Assembly: GCF_004011505.1 (NCBI RefSeq)
Contig: NZ_SAUN01000001.1
Coordinates: 8,087,501-8,151,500 of the forward strand
Length of the DNA: 64,000 nt
Source of the DNA: Nonomuraea polychroma
GTDB lineage: Bacteria; Actinomycetota; Actinomycetes; Streptosporangiales; Streptosporangiaceae
Reading direction: 5' to 3'
Part shown: positions 40,643-47,564 of the stretch, piece by piece
Layout of the letters: every line of letters begins with the position of its first letter
Position numbering within the stretch: position 1 is the stretch's first letter
The notes under the pieces: model-generated
Told to the model about the DNA's origin: nothing
Seen by the model: only the letters and a program-made list of their open reading frames with translations
Database searches by the model: none
Translations under genes and position numbers: made by a program

Positions 40643-40778
40643 TCGCGGCAAGCACGGCACCGCCGACAGGGCACCGCACGCCAGGCACAGCACCGCAGTG
40701 CACGGCAGATACGCCGAAACGGCGCCCCAGGCCGACACAGCCGAGGCAGCAACGCCGGAACGGCATCCCAGGCCGACA

Positions 40779-40833
40779 GCCGAGGGACACGTCGCTGAGC
40801 AGCGGCTTGGGCCCGTAGGCATGGCAGACCGAC
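40779..40833. repeat. Copied fragment of the ABC-F 5' coding region
   Basis: The segment repeats 40286-40340, in the same orientation, with three substitutions. In the minus-strand frame it still encodes CHAYGPKPLLSDVSLG, the second line of the ABC-F N-terminus (SHAYGPKPLLSDVSLG). It lacks the start region and Walker A, so it is not functional. Confidence 0.9.
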
Positions 40834-40884
40834 AAGGCCAAGCACATGCCCCGAAACGGCACCGGCTGCCAACACGGCGGCCCG

Positions 40885-41107
40885 ACGCAGCCCCCTGACC
40901 CAGCGGCCCGACGCAGCGCCCCGACACGACGGCCCGGACCGGCGCCCTGACACGGCAGCCCGTACACGGCAGTCCTGACACGGCAGCCCTGACACGGCAG
41001 CCCTGACACGGCAGCCCTAACGCAGCCGCCCTAACGCGGCGGCCCGTACACGGCAGCCCTGACGCGGCGCCCGTACACGGCGGCCCGGCTGGCGCCCTGA
41101 CGCGGCG
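40885..41107. repeat. Degenerate 15-base tandem array
   Basis: Units of the type CACGGCAGCCCTGA recur at about 15-base steps, clearest at 40968-41028 (three near-identical neighbours) and fading outward with GCGGC and GTACACGGC variants. It is low-complexity, expandable DNA likely to vary in copy number between strains. Confidence 0.75.
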
Positions 41108-41174
41108 AAACGAGGCCGGGTTGACATGGGTTGAACAGGCGGGTGGGTTGGACCGTTGAGAGTGGCTGAGCCAG

Positions 41175-42077
41175 TTAGACGAGGGTGGCGCCGCGGACGG
41201 GGCCGTGGGCGGGGACGGCGGTGTGGGCGGCGCCTGTGGTGGTCAGGCTGAGGGCCAGGTCGCGGGCGTGGAGGGCGTCGATGGCCAGGAAGGCACAGGT
41301 GGGACCCGACCCGGAGACGATCGCGCCGAGGGCCCCGTGCTGACGGCCGGCGTCCAGGGTCGGCGCCAGCTCCGGGCGGAGGTTGAGCGCGGCGGGCTGG
41401 AGGTCGTTGCTCAGGTGGGCGCCCAGGGCGTACGCGTCGCCGGTGCCCAGAGCCTCCATGAGCGAGTCGTTCAGTTGGGGCCACGGGACCTCGGCGCCCT
41501 CGGCGGCGCGGAGCCGGTCGCATTCGGCGTAGACGCTGGCCGTGGAGAGGCCGCCGTTCGCCAGGGCGAACACCCAGTGGAACGTGCCGCCCGTGGGGAG
41601 CTCGCTCAGCTGCTCGCCCCGTCCGGTGCCGACGGCGGTACCGCCGAGCAGGGAGAACGGCACATCGCTGCCGAGGTCTCCGGCGATCTCCATGAGATCG
41701 TCGAAGGGCAGGCCCAGCCCCCAGAGCTCGTTGCAGGCGACGAGAGCCCCGGCGGCGTCGGCGCTGCCGCCGGCCATCCCGCCCGCGACCGGGATGTCCT
41801 TCTGGATGATCAGTTCGGCGCCGTAGGTGCGTCCCGCGTGTTTGGCAAGTGCGCGAGCGGCCCGGATCGCCAGGTTGCTGTCGTCGACCGGCACCTGGTC
41901 GGACCATTTCCCCTTGACCGACACAGTGATCGACTCGGACTCCTTCGCCACCACCTCATCGAAGATCGACACTGCGTGGAAGACGTTGACCAGGTCGTGA
42001 AAGCCATCTTCCCTGAGCGGGCCGACAGAAAGCTGCACGTTGACCTTCGCGGGCACGCGTACGGTCACCGAACTCAT
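41175..42077 (-). CDS. ispE: 4-diphosphocytidyl-2-C-methyl-D-erythritol kinase, IspE
   Basis: The product is 300 aa, a GHMP kinase of the MEP isoprenoid pathway. Family motifs are TVRVPAKVNVQLSVGPLRED (the PAKxN start), GFHDLVNVFHAVSIFD, the ATP loop PVAGGMAGGSADAAGAL (about residues 95-111), LGSDVPFSLLGGTAVGTGRG with the catalytic Asp and the C-terminal AIVSGSGPTCAFLA. The frame opens upstream to 42320, but ATG 42077 with GGAGAAGG seven bases before it is standard. The right end of the IscB element ends immediately before this ribosome site, so ispE has probably lost its original upstream connection to rsmA and must be expressed from the element or a promoter in it. Confidence 0.96.
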   Translation of the reverse strand: MSSVTVRVPAKVNVQLSVGPLREDGFHDLVNVFHAVSIFDEVVAKESESITVSVKGKWSDQVPVDDSNLAIRAARALAKHAGRTYGAELIIQKDIPVAGGMAGGSADAAGALVACNELWGLGLPFDDLMEIAGDLGSDVPFSLLGGTAVGTGRGEQLSELPTGGTFHWVFALANGGLSTASVYAECDRLRAAEGAEVPWPQLNDSLMEALGTGDAYALGAHLSNDLQPAALNLRPELAPTLDAGRQHGALGAIVSGSGPTCAFLAIDALHARDLALSLTTTGAAHTAVPAHGPVRGATLV

Positions 42078-42089
42078 CGGACCTTCTCC

Positions 42090-42113
42090 GTGAATACGCC
42101 GGCCTTCGGGCCG
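42090..42113 (-). other. Right-end hairpin of the IscB element
   Basis: On the minus strand CGGCC-CGAA-GGCCG (42113 to 42100) forms a tight stem-loop, followed by GCGTA and TTCAC (42094-42090). A sub-terminal hairpin followed by a short cleavage motif is the usual right end of IS200/IS605-type elements. The GGAGAAGG ribosome site of ispE begins right after TTCAC. The exact cleavage position is inferred. Confidence 0.6.
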
Positions 42114-42177
42114 TAGAGGAAACAGACTCCCGGGTAGCAGGGGAGGGAAAGGCGGTTTGTTGCCAGCTGAACCGCCG

Positions 42178-43485
42178 TCAGGATGCGCACCGGTGTTCTT
42201 CCTTCTTGGTGGTGTAGGCGTAGCCGTTTGCTCGTTGGAGCAGGCGGAGATGCTTGTGCGAGGTCTTGATAGGGCCGCTGGCGGTCTGCACGGTGTGGCT
42301 ACCGGAGGTGCGGATGACAACCCGACCAGTGTGGGACCCGGGGTGCTTGCCTTTCCTTATGATCGCGCGTACGAGATCGCCGGTCTGATACCCGAAAATC
42401 TGCTTCGTGCGGGGCAGGCGCAGCCGGGGGAAGCCGAACCTGTCGGTGGCTGTCCGACAGTAGGAGCCCCGCCCGGTGGCGGCAATCACCAGTACCCGGC
42501 CTGGCCAGGAGGCGACACGGTCGAGATCGGCCACGTGGAGGGCGTCCAGGGTGTGGGATTTGGGGGCGCCGGTGCGGTGCCGGTTCCATTTGGTGCGGCC
42601 GCCGCTGCCGCAGCGCACGGGCAGGCCGGTCGCCGTCAACGCCGTATACAGCGCCCAGCGGGTGGTGTTCACGGCGGCGGCGTCTCGCAGCGGTGCCTTG
42701 GCCTGAGCAAGTATCCGAGCCAGGACGGCCGGGCGGCCTGCTAGGAAGTCGGTGACCGGCATGTTGTTCTTTGCCTGGTTGCACGGCATGCAGGCGACGG
42801 TCAGGTTGCTGATCCGGTCCGAGCCGCCTCGGGAGCGGGGCTGGATGTGGTCGATGTTCAGTGGGGTGCCGGTCGTTCCGCAGTAGGCGCAGGCCCGCCC
42901 CCATTTGGTCAGCAGGTATTCGCGGGTCTCATAACCATGCAGGGTGCCGTGCTGATACCCGGTGCCCTCCAGTGGCCTGCCTGCGGGCAGGGCGTGAGTG
43001 TCGAAGCGCACGGTTTCCACGTGGAGCGCCCGAATCGGGGCGAGGCGGCGCAGTCGCTGCACCCAGCTTATGACGGTGTCCACGCGGTGCCGCAGGCTCG
43101 GTGGGAGCCAGCCGTCCGGGCGGGTGCGGTTGGCGAACCGGGGGGCACGGTAGCGCAGGTTCGCGGTGCGACGACGCCTGCGGTAGGCGGTCCGAGCCGC
43201 GAGCTTGTCGCGGATCTTACCGCCGCGATGATCGAGCCGGATGCCGAACAGGCCGTATCGGGTGCCGTCGTGGGCGCGGAACAAGCTCATGCCGGTGTGC
43301 CGGCTGCCCGGGTCCAGGGAGACCTCCACACCCTGGATCTCGGACTGCTCGGCGGAGCGGTCCTTCAGCCGGATGGCGAACGGGGTGTGCCGGGCCACCA
43401 CCGCCCGCCCCGCCTTCAGGAGCCTGCGGGCACGGGCGGGATGGCAGGGATCCAGCGGCGTGCCGTCGGAGGCCAGGGCGAACAC
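42178..43485 (-). CDS. iscB: IscB: RNA-guided RuvC-HNH nuclease of an IS200/IS605-related element
   Basis: The product is 435 aa from GTG 43485, the typical IscB length. The order is complete. A PLMP-like N-terminus (VFALASDGTPLDPCHPARAR, then LLKAGRAVVARHTPFAIRLK) leads to RuvC-I EVSLDPGSRHTG (Asp58). The Arg-rich bridge is YRRRRRTANLRYRAPRF, matching the RRXRR name, and RuvC-II is IRALHVETVRF (Glu157). The HNH domain has CAYCG, LNIDHIQPRSRGGSDRISNL (His213, Asn227) and CMPCNQAK, with four Zn-type cysteines. RuvC-III is KSHTLDALHVADLD (His311, Asp314). All catalytic residues look intact. IscB uses an omega RNA encoded upstream to cut DNA and is the ancestor of Cas9. The same frame is open to ATG 43734, but that stretch is predicted RNA. 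No tnpA is nearby. Confidence 0.93.
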   Translation of the reverse strand: MFALASDGTPLDPCHPARARRLLKAGRAVVARHTPFAIRLKDRSAEQSEIQGVEVSLDPGSRHTGMSLFRAHDGTRYGLFGIRLDHRGGKIRDKLAARTAYRRRRRTANLRYRAPRFANRTRPDGWLPPSLRHRVDTVISWVQRLRRLAPIRALHVETVRFDTHALPAGRPLEGTGYQHGTLHGYETREYLLTKWGRACAYCGTTGTPLNIDHIQPRSRGGSDRISNLTVACMPCNQAKNNMPVTDFLAGRPAVLARILAQAKAPLRDAAAVNTTRWALYTALTATGLPVRCGSGGRTKWNRHRTGAPKSHTLDALHVADLDRVASWPGRVLVIAATGRGSYCRTATDRFGFPRLRLPRTKQIFGYQTGDLVRAIIRKGKHPGSHTGRVVIRTSGSHTVQTASGPIKTSHKHLRLLQRANGYAYTTKKEEHRCAS

Positions 43486-43803
43486 GCGGGGTGCGGTCTC
43501 ACGACCGGCTTCTCCCCTTGCGGGGGTGACGCTCGCCGCGTCAGGTGAGGCGTGGCGGGTCTCCCCTCGACCATGTCGGACACTCCGCTGCCCGAAGGCC
43601 TCCGCGCCCCGTTTCGTCCCTGCTCCAGGAGTGTCTGCAGGCGCGGATTCCAGAGTCCGCCGCTGAGGAAGCACGGCGAAGTGGATCTGCTGACGTGTGT
43701 CCAACGTAGCCACCAAGGTCACCTCCTTATGCATGGTGGCTGGATCTGGTCACTCCGGTCCGCCCCGGTTCAGCGGGACAGGCCCCGACCTACAGGCCGG
43801 GGA
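43486..43803 (-). ncRNA. Predicted omega RNA (HEARO-type) of the IscB element
   Basis: The 318 bases between the left end and iscB are packed with hairpins on the minus strand. They include CCCCGGCC-TGTA-GGTCGGGG (43802-43783), GCCACCA with TGGTGGC (43740-43734 and 43715-43709), GACGC-GGCGA-GCGTC (43542-43528), CCCC-GCAA-GGGG (43525-43514) and GGTC-GTGA-GACC (43506-43495). The last two carry GNRA tetraloops directly before the GTG of iscB, as known for HEARO RNAs, whose 3' end abuts the nuclease start. In IscB systems the guide is the RNA 5' end, copied from DNA just outside the left end. Boundaries are estimated; a covariance search would settle them. Confidence 0.7.
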
Positions 43804-43814
43804 GCGAGTGACTC

Positions 43815-43870
43815 GATGTTATCGGGGCACGCGGCTCTGACGTGATGTTATCGGGGCACGCGGCTCTGAC
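43815..43870. repeat. Direct repeat of 27 bases beside the IscB left end
   Basis: The unit GATGTTATCGGGGCACGCGG followed by CTCTGAC lies at 43815-43841 and again, identical, at 43844-43870 (29-base period). The first copy starts 12 bases outside the predicted left-end hairpin, so it falls in the place where the omega RNA guide would be read. It could be an old IS-end repeat, a regulator site or simple slippage. Confidence 0.85.
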
Positions 43871-44561
43871 ATGGTGTTCTTGAAGGATGACGTGGGAAAC
43901 GATCAATCCCCCAACACGGAGAGTCAGATTGGCGGTCATTTGTCCGAGCGAGTTGCCGAGGTCGCGCAGTGGCAGGCCCCAGGGTCGCGTACGGGGAAAC
44001 GGCTGGCGAAGGGCGCGACTGCGCGCCGGCATGGCAGACGCAGGCAGGAGGGGGCGGATCGACGTCGATGACGACGGCAGCCTGGTCGGCACGGCCGCCA
44101 AGGTGCGCGCTGCGATCGCCGTCGTGCCCGATGGGCTGGCGGTCACCGCCGATCGGGACTGCGGCGTGGAACTCGAGCCCGCGGCGGCCGCAAGTAATCG
44201 GTACGGGATCGGCTGGTCGTCATCTGCTTCGACGCCCTTGGGGGTCTGAATACGCTGGGCTCCTCGCCTTTGAGCGTTTCACGGGATGGCCTGCGGAACC
44301 TCACCGGTGATGGAACCGAGGGACTGGTGCCCGAATATCCGGTGGACCCCCGATGGATCGTGCTGGCCGGGTGCGTGATCTCCATCCGAGCGAGTCTGCG
44401 TTCGTGACAGCGGCGGTGGTCTGCCACTCGCGGGATGTGGATGCGGAGGCGCTCGTCGAAGCTATGGCGGGTGGGGGCCACCTCGCCCGCGACGAAGATC
44501 AGGAGCTTCTGGCCGCGCTGGTCCCGGGGTTTGTCAAAGCGTGTGCCCGGGTGGCGGGCGG
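43871..44561. other. Region without an intact gene, possibly decayed coding DNA
   Basis: No complete recognisable gene occupies these 691 bases. Short plus-strand frames follow each other in different phases: 43871-44071; 43887-44249 (with DDDGSLVGTAAKVRAAIAV and VPDGLAVTADRDCGVELEP); 44198-44407 (RDRLVVICFDALGGLNTLG, then EYPVDPRWIVLAGCVISIR); and 44353-44565. Their protein-like composition and phase changes suggest a frameshifted remnant, but none matches a family I know. It may have been carried with, or broken by, mobile elements near the IscB insertion. Confidence 0.4.
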
Positions 44562-45353
44562 TTAGCCTGGGCGTACGGTGCCTCGGAAGGTGGCGCGATA
44601 GTAGGGCGATCTGAGGAAGTTTGTCTTCTTGACCACATCGCCGGTCTTGGGGGCGTGGATCATGATTCCTCGTCCCAAGTAGAGCGCCACGTGGGTGGGG
44701 TCGCCTGTGCCGCCGCCGAAGAAGAGCAGGTCGCCGACGCGGCGGGAGCCGGGCGCGATCCTGCGGCCCTGGCGGAACTGGGCGCCCGTGTAGTGGCTCA
44801 GGGTCACGCCTGCCTGGGCCCAGGCATAGAGGGTCAGGCCGCTGCAGTCGAAGCCTCTTGTGTGCGCGCCTCGGCCTATGCCGAGGGTGGGGCCCTTCGC
44901 GGAGCCTCCGCCCCAGGAGAAGGAGACGCCCAGTTGGTCGAGGGCGGCGGAGGCGGCGATTTGGCCCTTGGTGGTCTTCCGCTTGGGCTTCTGCAGGAAC
45001 GGGGACTGGGCTGCCGTGGTGGGCGGTGCGATGCGAGGGCCTGCGGTGGGGAATGCGGACTGGGGTGCTGTGCCGGGCAGGGCGGTCTGGGCCTCGGCGA
45101 GCGGTAGTGCGGCGAGGGGCCACGTGGCGGGTGCCGCGTGCATGGGCCACATGGGTGGTAGCGCGGTCAGGGGCCACGTCCGCGGCTCCAACCGGAGTCC
45201 TGGGCCCCACAGTGCGGGCTGTGCGTCCTTGGAGGGGGTTGCAGCGGGGGTGGGCAGGGCCGCGGCGCGGACCGCTGTGGTGGGGATCGCCGCAAAGGTC
45301 ACGAAGAGCCCGCCTGTGAAGGTGAGCGAGAGAAGAGCAAGACGGTTGGTCAT
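44562..45353 (-). CDS. Secreted NlpC/P60 peptidoglycan hydrolase
   Basis: The product is 263 aa. A signal peptide (LALLSLTFTGGLFVTFAAIP, ending near TTAVRA) directs export. A low-complexity Pro/Ala/Trp-rich linker (about residues 35-125), with partial repeats TWPLTALPPMWP and TWPLAALPLAE, leads to the NlpC/P60 domain. This has AASAALDQLGVSFSWGGG, the catalytic Cys in TRGFDCSGLTLYAWAQAG (about residue 168), GDLLFFGGGTGDPTHVALYL with the catalytic His, and MIHAPKTGD. The family cleaves D-gamma-Glu-diamino acid bonds in peptide stems. ATG 45353 is the first start. Neighbours on both sides are unrelated, and two DnaA-box-like sites lie upstream. Confidence 0.9.
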   Translation of the reverse strand: MTNRLALLSLTFTGGLFVTFAAIPTTAVRAAALPTPAATPSKDAQPALWGPGLRLEPRTWPLTALPPMWPMHAAPATWPLAALPLAEAQTALPGTAPQSAFPTAGPRIAPPTTAAQSPFLQKPKRKTTKGQIAASAALDQLGVSFSWGGGSAKGPTLGIGRGAHTRGFDCSGLTLYAWAQAGVTLSHYTGAQFRQGRRIAPGSRRVGDLLFFGGGTGDPTHVALYLGRGIMIHAPKTGDVVKKTNFLRSPYYRATFRGTVRPG

Positions 45354-45443
45354 GGTCAGCCTTCCTGGATCCGCCGTAGCGGGTGGATGAGGAAGGCCAG
45401 AATCGTGTGGGGAGGCGGGGCGTCATGGGGCCGAACGTGATTC

Positions 45444-45468
45444 TGTGGAGAACGAGCGCTTATCCACA
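45444..45468. promoter_or_regulatory. Pair of DnaA-box-like sites upstream of the NlpC/P60 gene
   Basis: TTATCCACA at 45460-45468 equals the consensus DnaA box, and TTCTCCACA on the minus strand (45452-45444) differs at one base. They are opposed, seven bases apart, 90-115 bases before the NlpC/P60 start. Chance occurrence in high-GC DNA is low but not negligible. They could make the gene respond to DnaA; an origin is not suggested. Confidence 0.4.
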
Positions 45469-45535
45469 ATCAGCGGGTTGATCTGGGGCTACCAGCCCAA
45501 ATCCCAGCCGTGATCGCGAAGTTGTCACCGGCTTA

Positions 45536-46681
45536 CTAGGCGCGCCAGAGGGCGGCAAGCTGCCGGGTGGCCAGTCGGGACGGAATGGCGCGCAGCAACG
45601 TGTCGCGTAGCCACGCGGCGATGCCGGTCTGGGAGGTCAGCCGCGATTGCCGGGCAGCCGCCCGCATCATGCGGTTGGCACTGGGTCTGCGCTCGGCGTC
45701 GTAGCGCAGGAGCCGCTGGACGATGTCTGCCGGCTCGGCGCCGATCAGGTGGCGGCTTAGTGCGGCCGCGTCTTCGAAGGCCTGGCTGGCACCCTGGCCG
45801 AGGTCCGGTGACATGGCGTGTGCGGCGTCGCCGAGGAGCGCGATCCTGCCGGCCGCGAACGAGGGCAGGGGTTCGGCCAGGCGGCTGATCGGGTCGACGT
45901 AGATGTCGGCGGGCGGGGTGGCCTCGATCAGCGCTGGGACGAGGGGGTGCCAGTCGGCCATCAGCGACAGCATCTGCCGGCGCGCCTCCTCCGGGCCGGG
46001 CGGCGTGCCGTGCAGATCGGAGTCGGTGAACCAGTACAGGCGGTCCTCGCCAACGGGGAACAGGCCGAACATCGCCCCGCTGCGGCGGTCGACCAACTGG
46101 CTGGCGAGCAGGTCTGTTGCCACGCCGGGAGGGCGGGGCAACATGCCGCGCAGGTCCATCCGACCGGTCCGCCGCAGCCCGGGGTGGCCGGGGAAAAGCT
46201 GTTCGCGCAGCTTGCTGCCGATACCGTCGGCCGCGATCACGGCGTCCGCTCTCGCGACGGGGTTGCCGTCGCTGATCACGGTGACCCCAGTAGGGTCGGG
46301 CTCCAGGCGCTCGACCGGGGTCGCGGTCCGGACCAGGTGGGAGGGCAGCGGGGTGCGTAGCGCGCGGTGCAGTTCCGGTCGGTCGATCATGGCGGGCGTC
46401 CCGACCTCCTGCTGCGCTTCGACCAAGTCGGTGACCAGCAGCGGCCGTCCGCGCCAGTCCCGCAATCCCCCGCGGGTCGCATGCATGACGTGCCCGCGAA
46501 CGTCTTCGGCCAGCCCCAGCGCGTCCAGCGCGCGAAGCCCGTTGGGCATGACCACGATCCCCGTGCCGGCTTCCCTGAGCTCGGCGCCCCGTTCGAAGAG
46601 CGTCACCTCATGCCCCAGGCGATGCAGCCCCACCGCGGCCGCCACGCCTCCGAGCCCGGCACCGACCACCACGATCCTCAT
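45536..46681 (-). CDS. FAD-dependent monooxygenase (class A flavoprotein hydroxylase)
   Basis: The product is 381 aa from ATG 46681 with GAGGAGG upstream; a longer start at 46702 is unlikely. It has the FAD Rossmann motif MRIVVVGAGLGGVAAAVGLH, the DG motif ADAVIAADGIGSKLREQL (about residues 145-162), and the GD motif GRIALLGDAAHAMSPDLGQG (about 275-294). MVMPNGLRALDALGL-like TGIVVMPNGLRAL and the RPELHRALR segment also fit. Such enzymes hydroxylate aromatic or other small molecules with NAD(P)H and oxygen; tetracycline-type substrates are one possibility among many. It is divergent from a TetR gene with a palindrome in between, a classic repressor-target pair. Confidence 0.92.
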   Translation of the reverse strand: MRIVVVGAGLGGVAAAVGLHRLGHEVTLFERGAELREAGTGIVVMPNGLRALDALGLAEDVRGHVMHATRGGLRDWRGRPLLVTDLVEAQQEVGTPAMIDRPELHRALRTPLPSHLVRTATPVERLEPDPTGVTVISDGNPVARADAVIAADGIGSKLREQLFPGHPGLRRTGRMDLRGMLPRPPGVATDLLASQLVDRRSGAMFGLFPVGEDRLYWFTDSDLHGTPPGPEEARRQMLSLMADWHPLVPALIEATPPADIYVDPISRLAEPLPSFAAGRIALLGDAAHAMSPDLGQGASQAFEDAAALSRHLIGAEPADIVQRLLRYDAERRPSANRMMRAAARQSRLTSQTGIAAWLRDTLLRAIPSRLATRQLAALWRA

Positions 46682-46708
46682 GAGACCTCCTCGCTGATTC
46701 ACTACGAT

Positions 46709-46720
46709 CGTACTAGTACG
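46709..46720. promoter_or_regulatory. TetR-type operator palindrome
   Basis: CGTACTAGTACG is a perfect 12-base palindrome in the 59-base gap between the divergent monooxygenase and tetR genes, 21 bases before the tetR start. Its AT content and symmetry make it the likely binding site of the adjacent TetR protein. Confidence 0.65.
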
Positions 46721-46740
46721 GCTATTGGTAGCATGACCGC

Positions 46741-47319
46741 ATGCCGCCCACCAATCCGGCCCGTCGCCGAGCCCTGACCGATGCCGCCATCGAGCTGCTG
46801 GCGTCCTCAGGCGTGCATGGGCTGACCCACCGCGCGGTGGAGAAGCAAGCGGACCTTCCGCCGGGAACGGCCTCGAACTATTTCCGCAGCCGGGAAGCGC
46901 TGCTGGTGGCCGCCGCGGAGCGCATCGCCGAGTTGCATCACGCCGACACCGACCGGGCCGTCGAGCAGCCCTCGACGCTGGTCGACCTGCTGACGGAATC
47001 GCTGCTCACCGCGGCGACCACCCTGCGCAACCGCTATCTGGCGATCTTCGAACTGCAACTGGAGGCCGCGCGCCGGCCGGTGCTCGCCTCGGTGCTCGCG
47101 GGCCTGCAGGACACGGCGTTGCACGTCACCGCTGGGCACCACGACAAACTCGGCCTCACCATCCCAGGCGAGAAGATCCCGGCCATGATCGCGCTCTATG
47201 GGGGTGCGCTTTTCACTCTGGTCAGCGCGCCGCCAGGGAGCGTCAGCAGGGACGTTGTCCGGAATGTGGTTCAGGTCATCGTGTACGGCTGTGGCGAAGA
47301 CGTTCAGCGGCGGCCTTGA
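46741..47319 (+). CDS. TetR-family repressor of the monooxygenase
   Basis: The product is 192 aa. The helix-turn-helix domain reads RRALTDAAIELLASSGVHGL, THRAVEKQADLPPGTASNYF, RSREALLVAAAERI, the normal TetR pattern with the recognition helix around residues 35-50. The C-terminal ligand domain is helical (LTESLLTAATTLRNRYLAIF; ALYGGALFTLVSAPPG). It starts at ATG 46741 and faces the FAD monooxygenase. It probably represses both genes until a small molecule, perhaps the monooxygenase substrate, binds. Nothing suggests horizontal acquisition beyond its position in the interrupted rsmA-ispE interval. Confidence 0.9.
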   Translation: MPPTNPARRRALTDAAIELLASSGVHGLTHRAVEKQADLPPGTASNYFRSREALLVAAAERIAELHHADTDRAVEQPSTLVDLLTESLLTAATTLRNRYLAIFELQLEAARRPVLASVLAGLQDTALHVTAGHHDKLGLTIPGEKIPAMIALYGGALFTLVSAPPGSVSRDVVRNVVQVIVYGCGEDVQRRP

Positions 47320-47564
47320 CCCGGCTGCCGTGCCGGGGCTGCCGAACCGGCGCCTCTACCTGCCCGAACACTCCTGAATCGGCGATCCCGGCCGCTGCCG
47401 GGCGCCCTCATCCGGCACCGCCCCGCCGGCAGGACCCGACCGCTTGCCCCCGTGTATGGCCCGCGAACAGTCATAGCGGCAGTGATTCCCAGCGGGACTC
47501 TGCGAGAGCCGGGAGGCCGGCGGGTCGGTGGTGTGGGGTGCCATCTTCTGGGCGACGGCCTGGC

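Larger units (their letters stand above)
40361..41174. repeat. Repeat-rich spacer between ispE and the ABC-F gene
   Basis: These 814 bases hold no convincing gene; every frame is open by GC bias only. Three kinds of repeats are present. An approximately 80-base direct duplication lies at 40480-40560 and 40563-40642 (shared core GCCGGGAGCCGCACCGGGCC). A 55-base segment at 40779-40833 copies the 5' part of the ABC-F gene (40286-40340) with 52 of 55 identical bases. From about 40885 to 41107 there is a degenerate array of about 15-base units around CTGACACGGCAGCCC. The promoter of the ABC-F gene must lie in or above this region. Confidence 0.8.
42090..43803 (-). mobile_element. IscB-only IS200/IS605-related element, no transposase
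   Basis: The unit runs from the left-end hairpin at 43802-43783 through the predicted omega RNA and iscB to the right-end hairpin and TTCAC at 42094-42090. No Y1 transposase is present, so it would depend on TnpA supplied elsewhere. No target duplication is expected for this class. It interrupts the rsmA-ispE neighbourhood just ahead of the ispE ribosome site. The ends are inferred from structure and family knowledge, not from an empty site. Confidence 0.65.

Noticed and set aside
40485..41010. Long open frames on both strands (for example a Cys-rich 222-residue frame containing CHAYGPKPLLSDVSLG)
   Set aside because: The frames are open because of GC-rich repeats, and the recognisable piece is a copied ABC-F fragment without start, Walker A or ribosome site.
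43815..43870. The two 27-base repeats as a minimal CRISPR array
   Set aside because: The copies are separated by only two bases, leaving no spacer, and there are no cas genes; the nearby nuclease is IscB, which does not use arrays.
45444..45468. Replication origin indicated by DnaA boxes
   Set aside because: Only two boxes, no AT-rich unwinding region and no dnaA, dnaN or parAB genes nearby.
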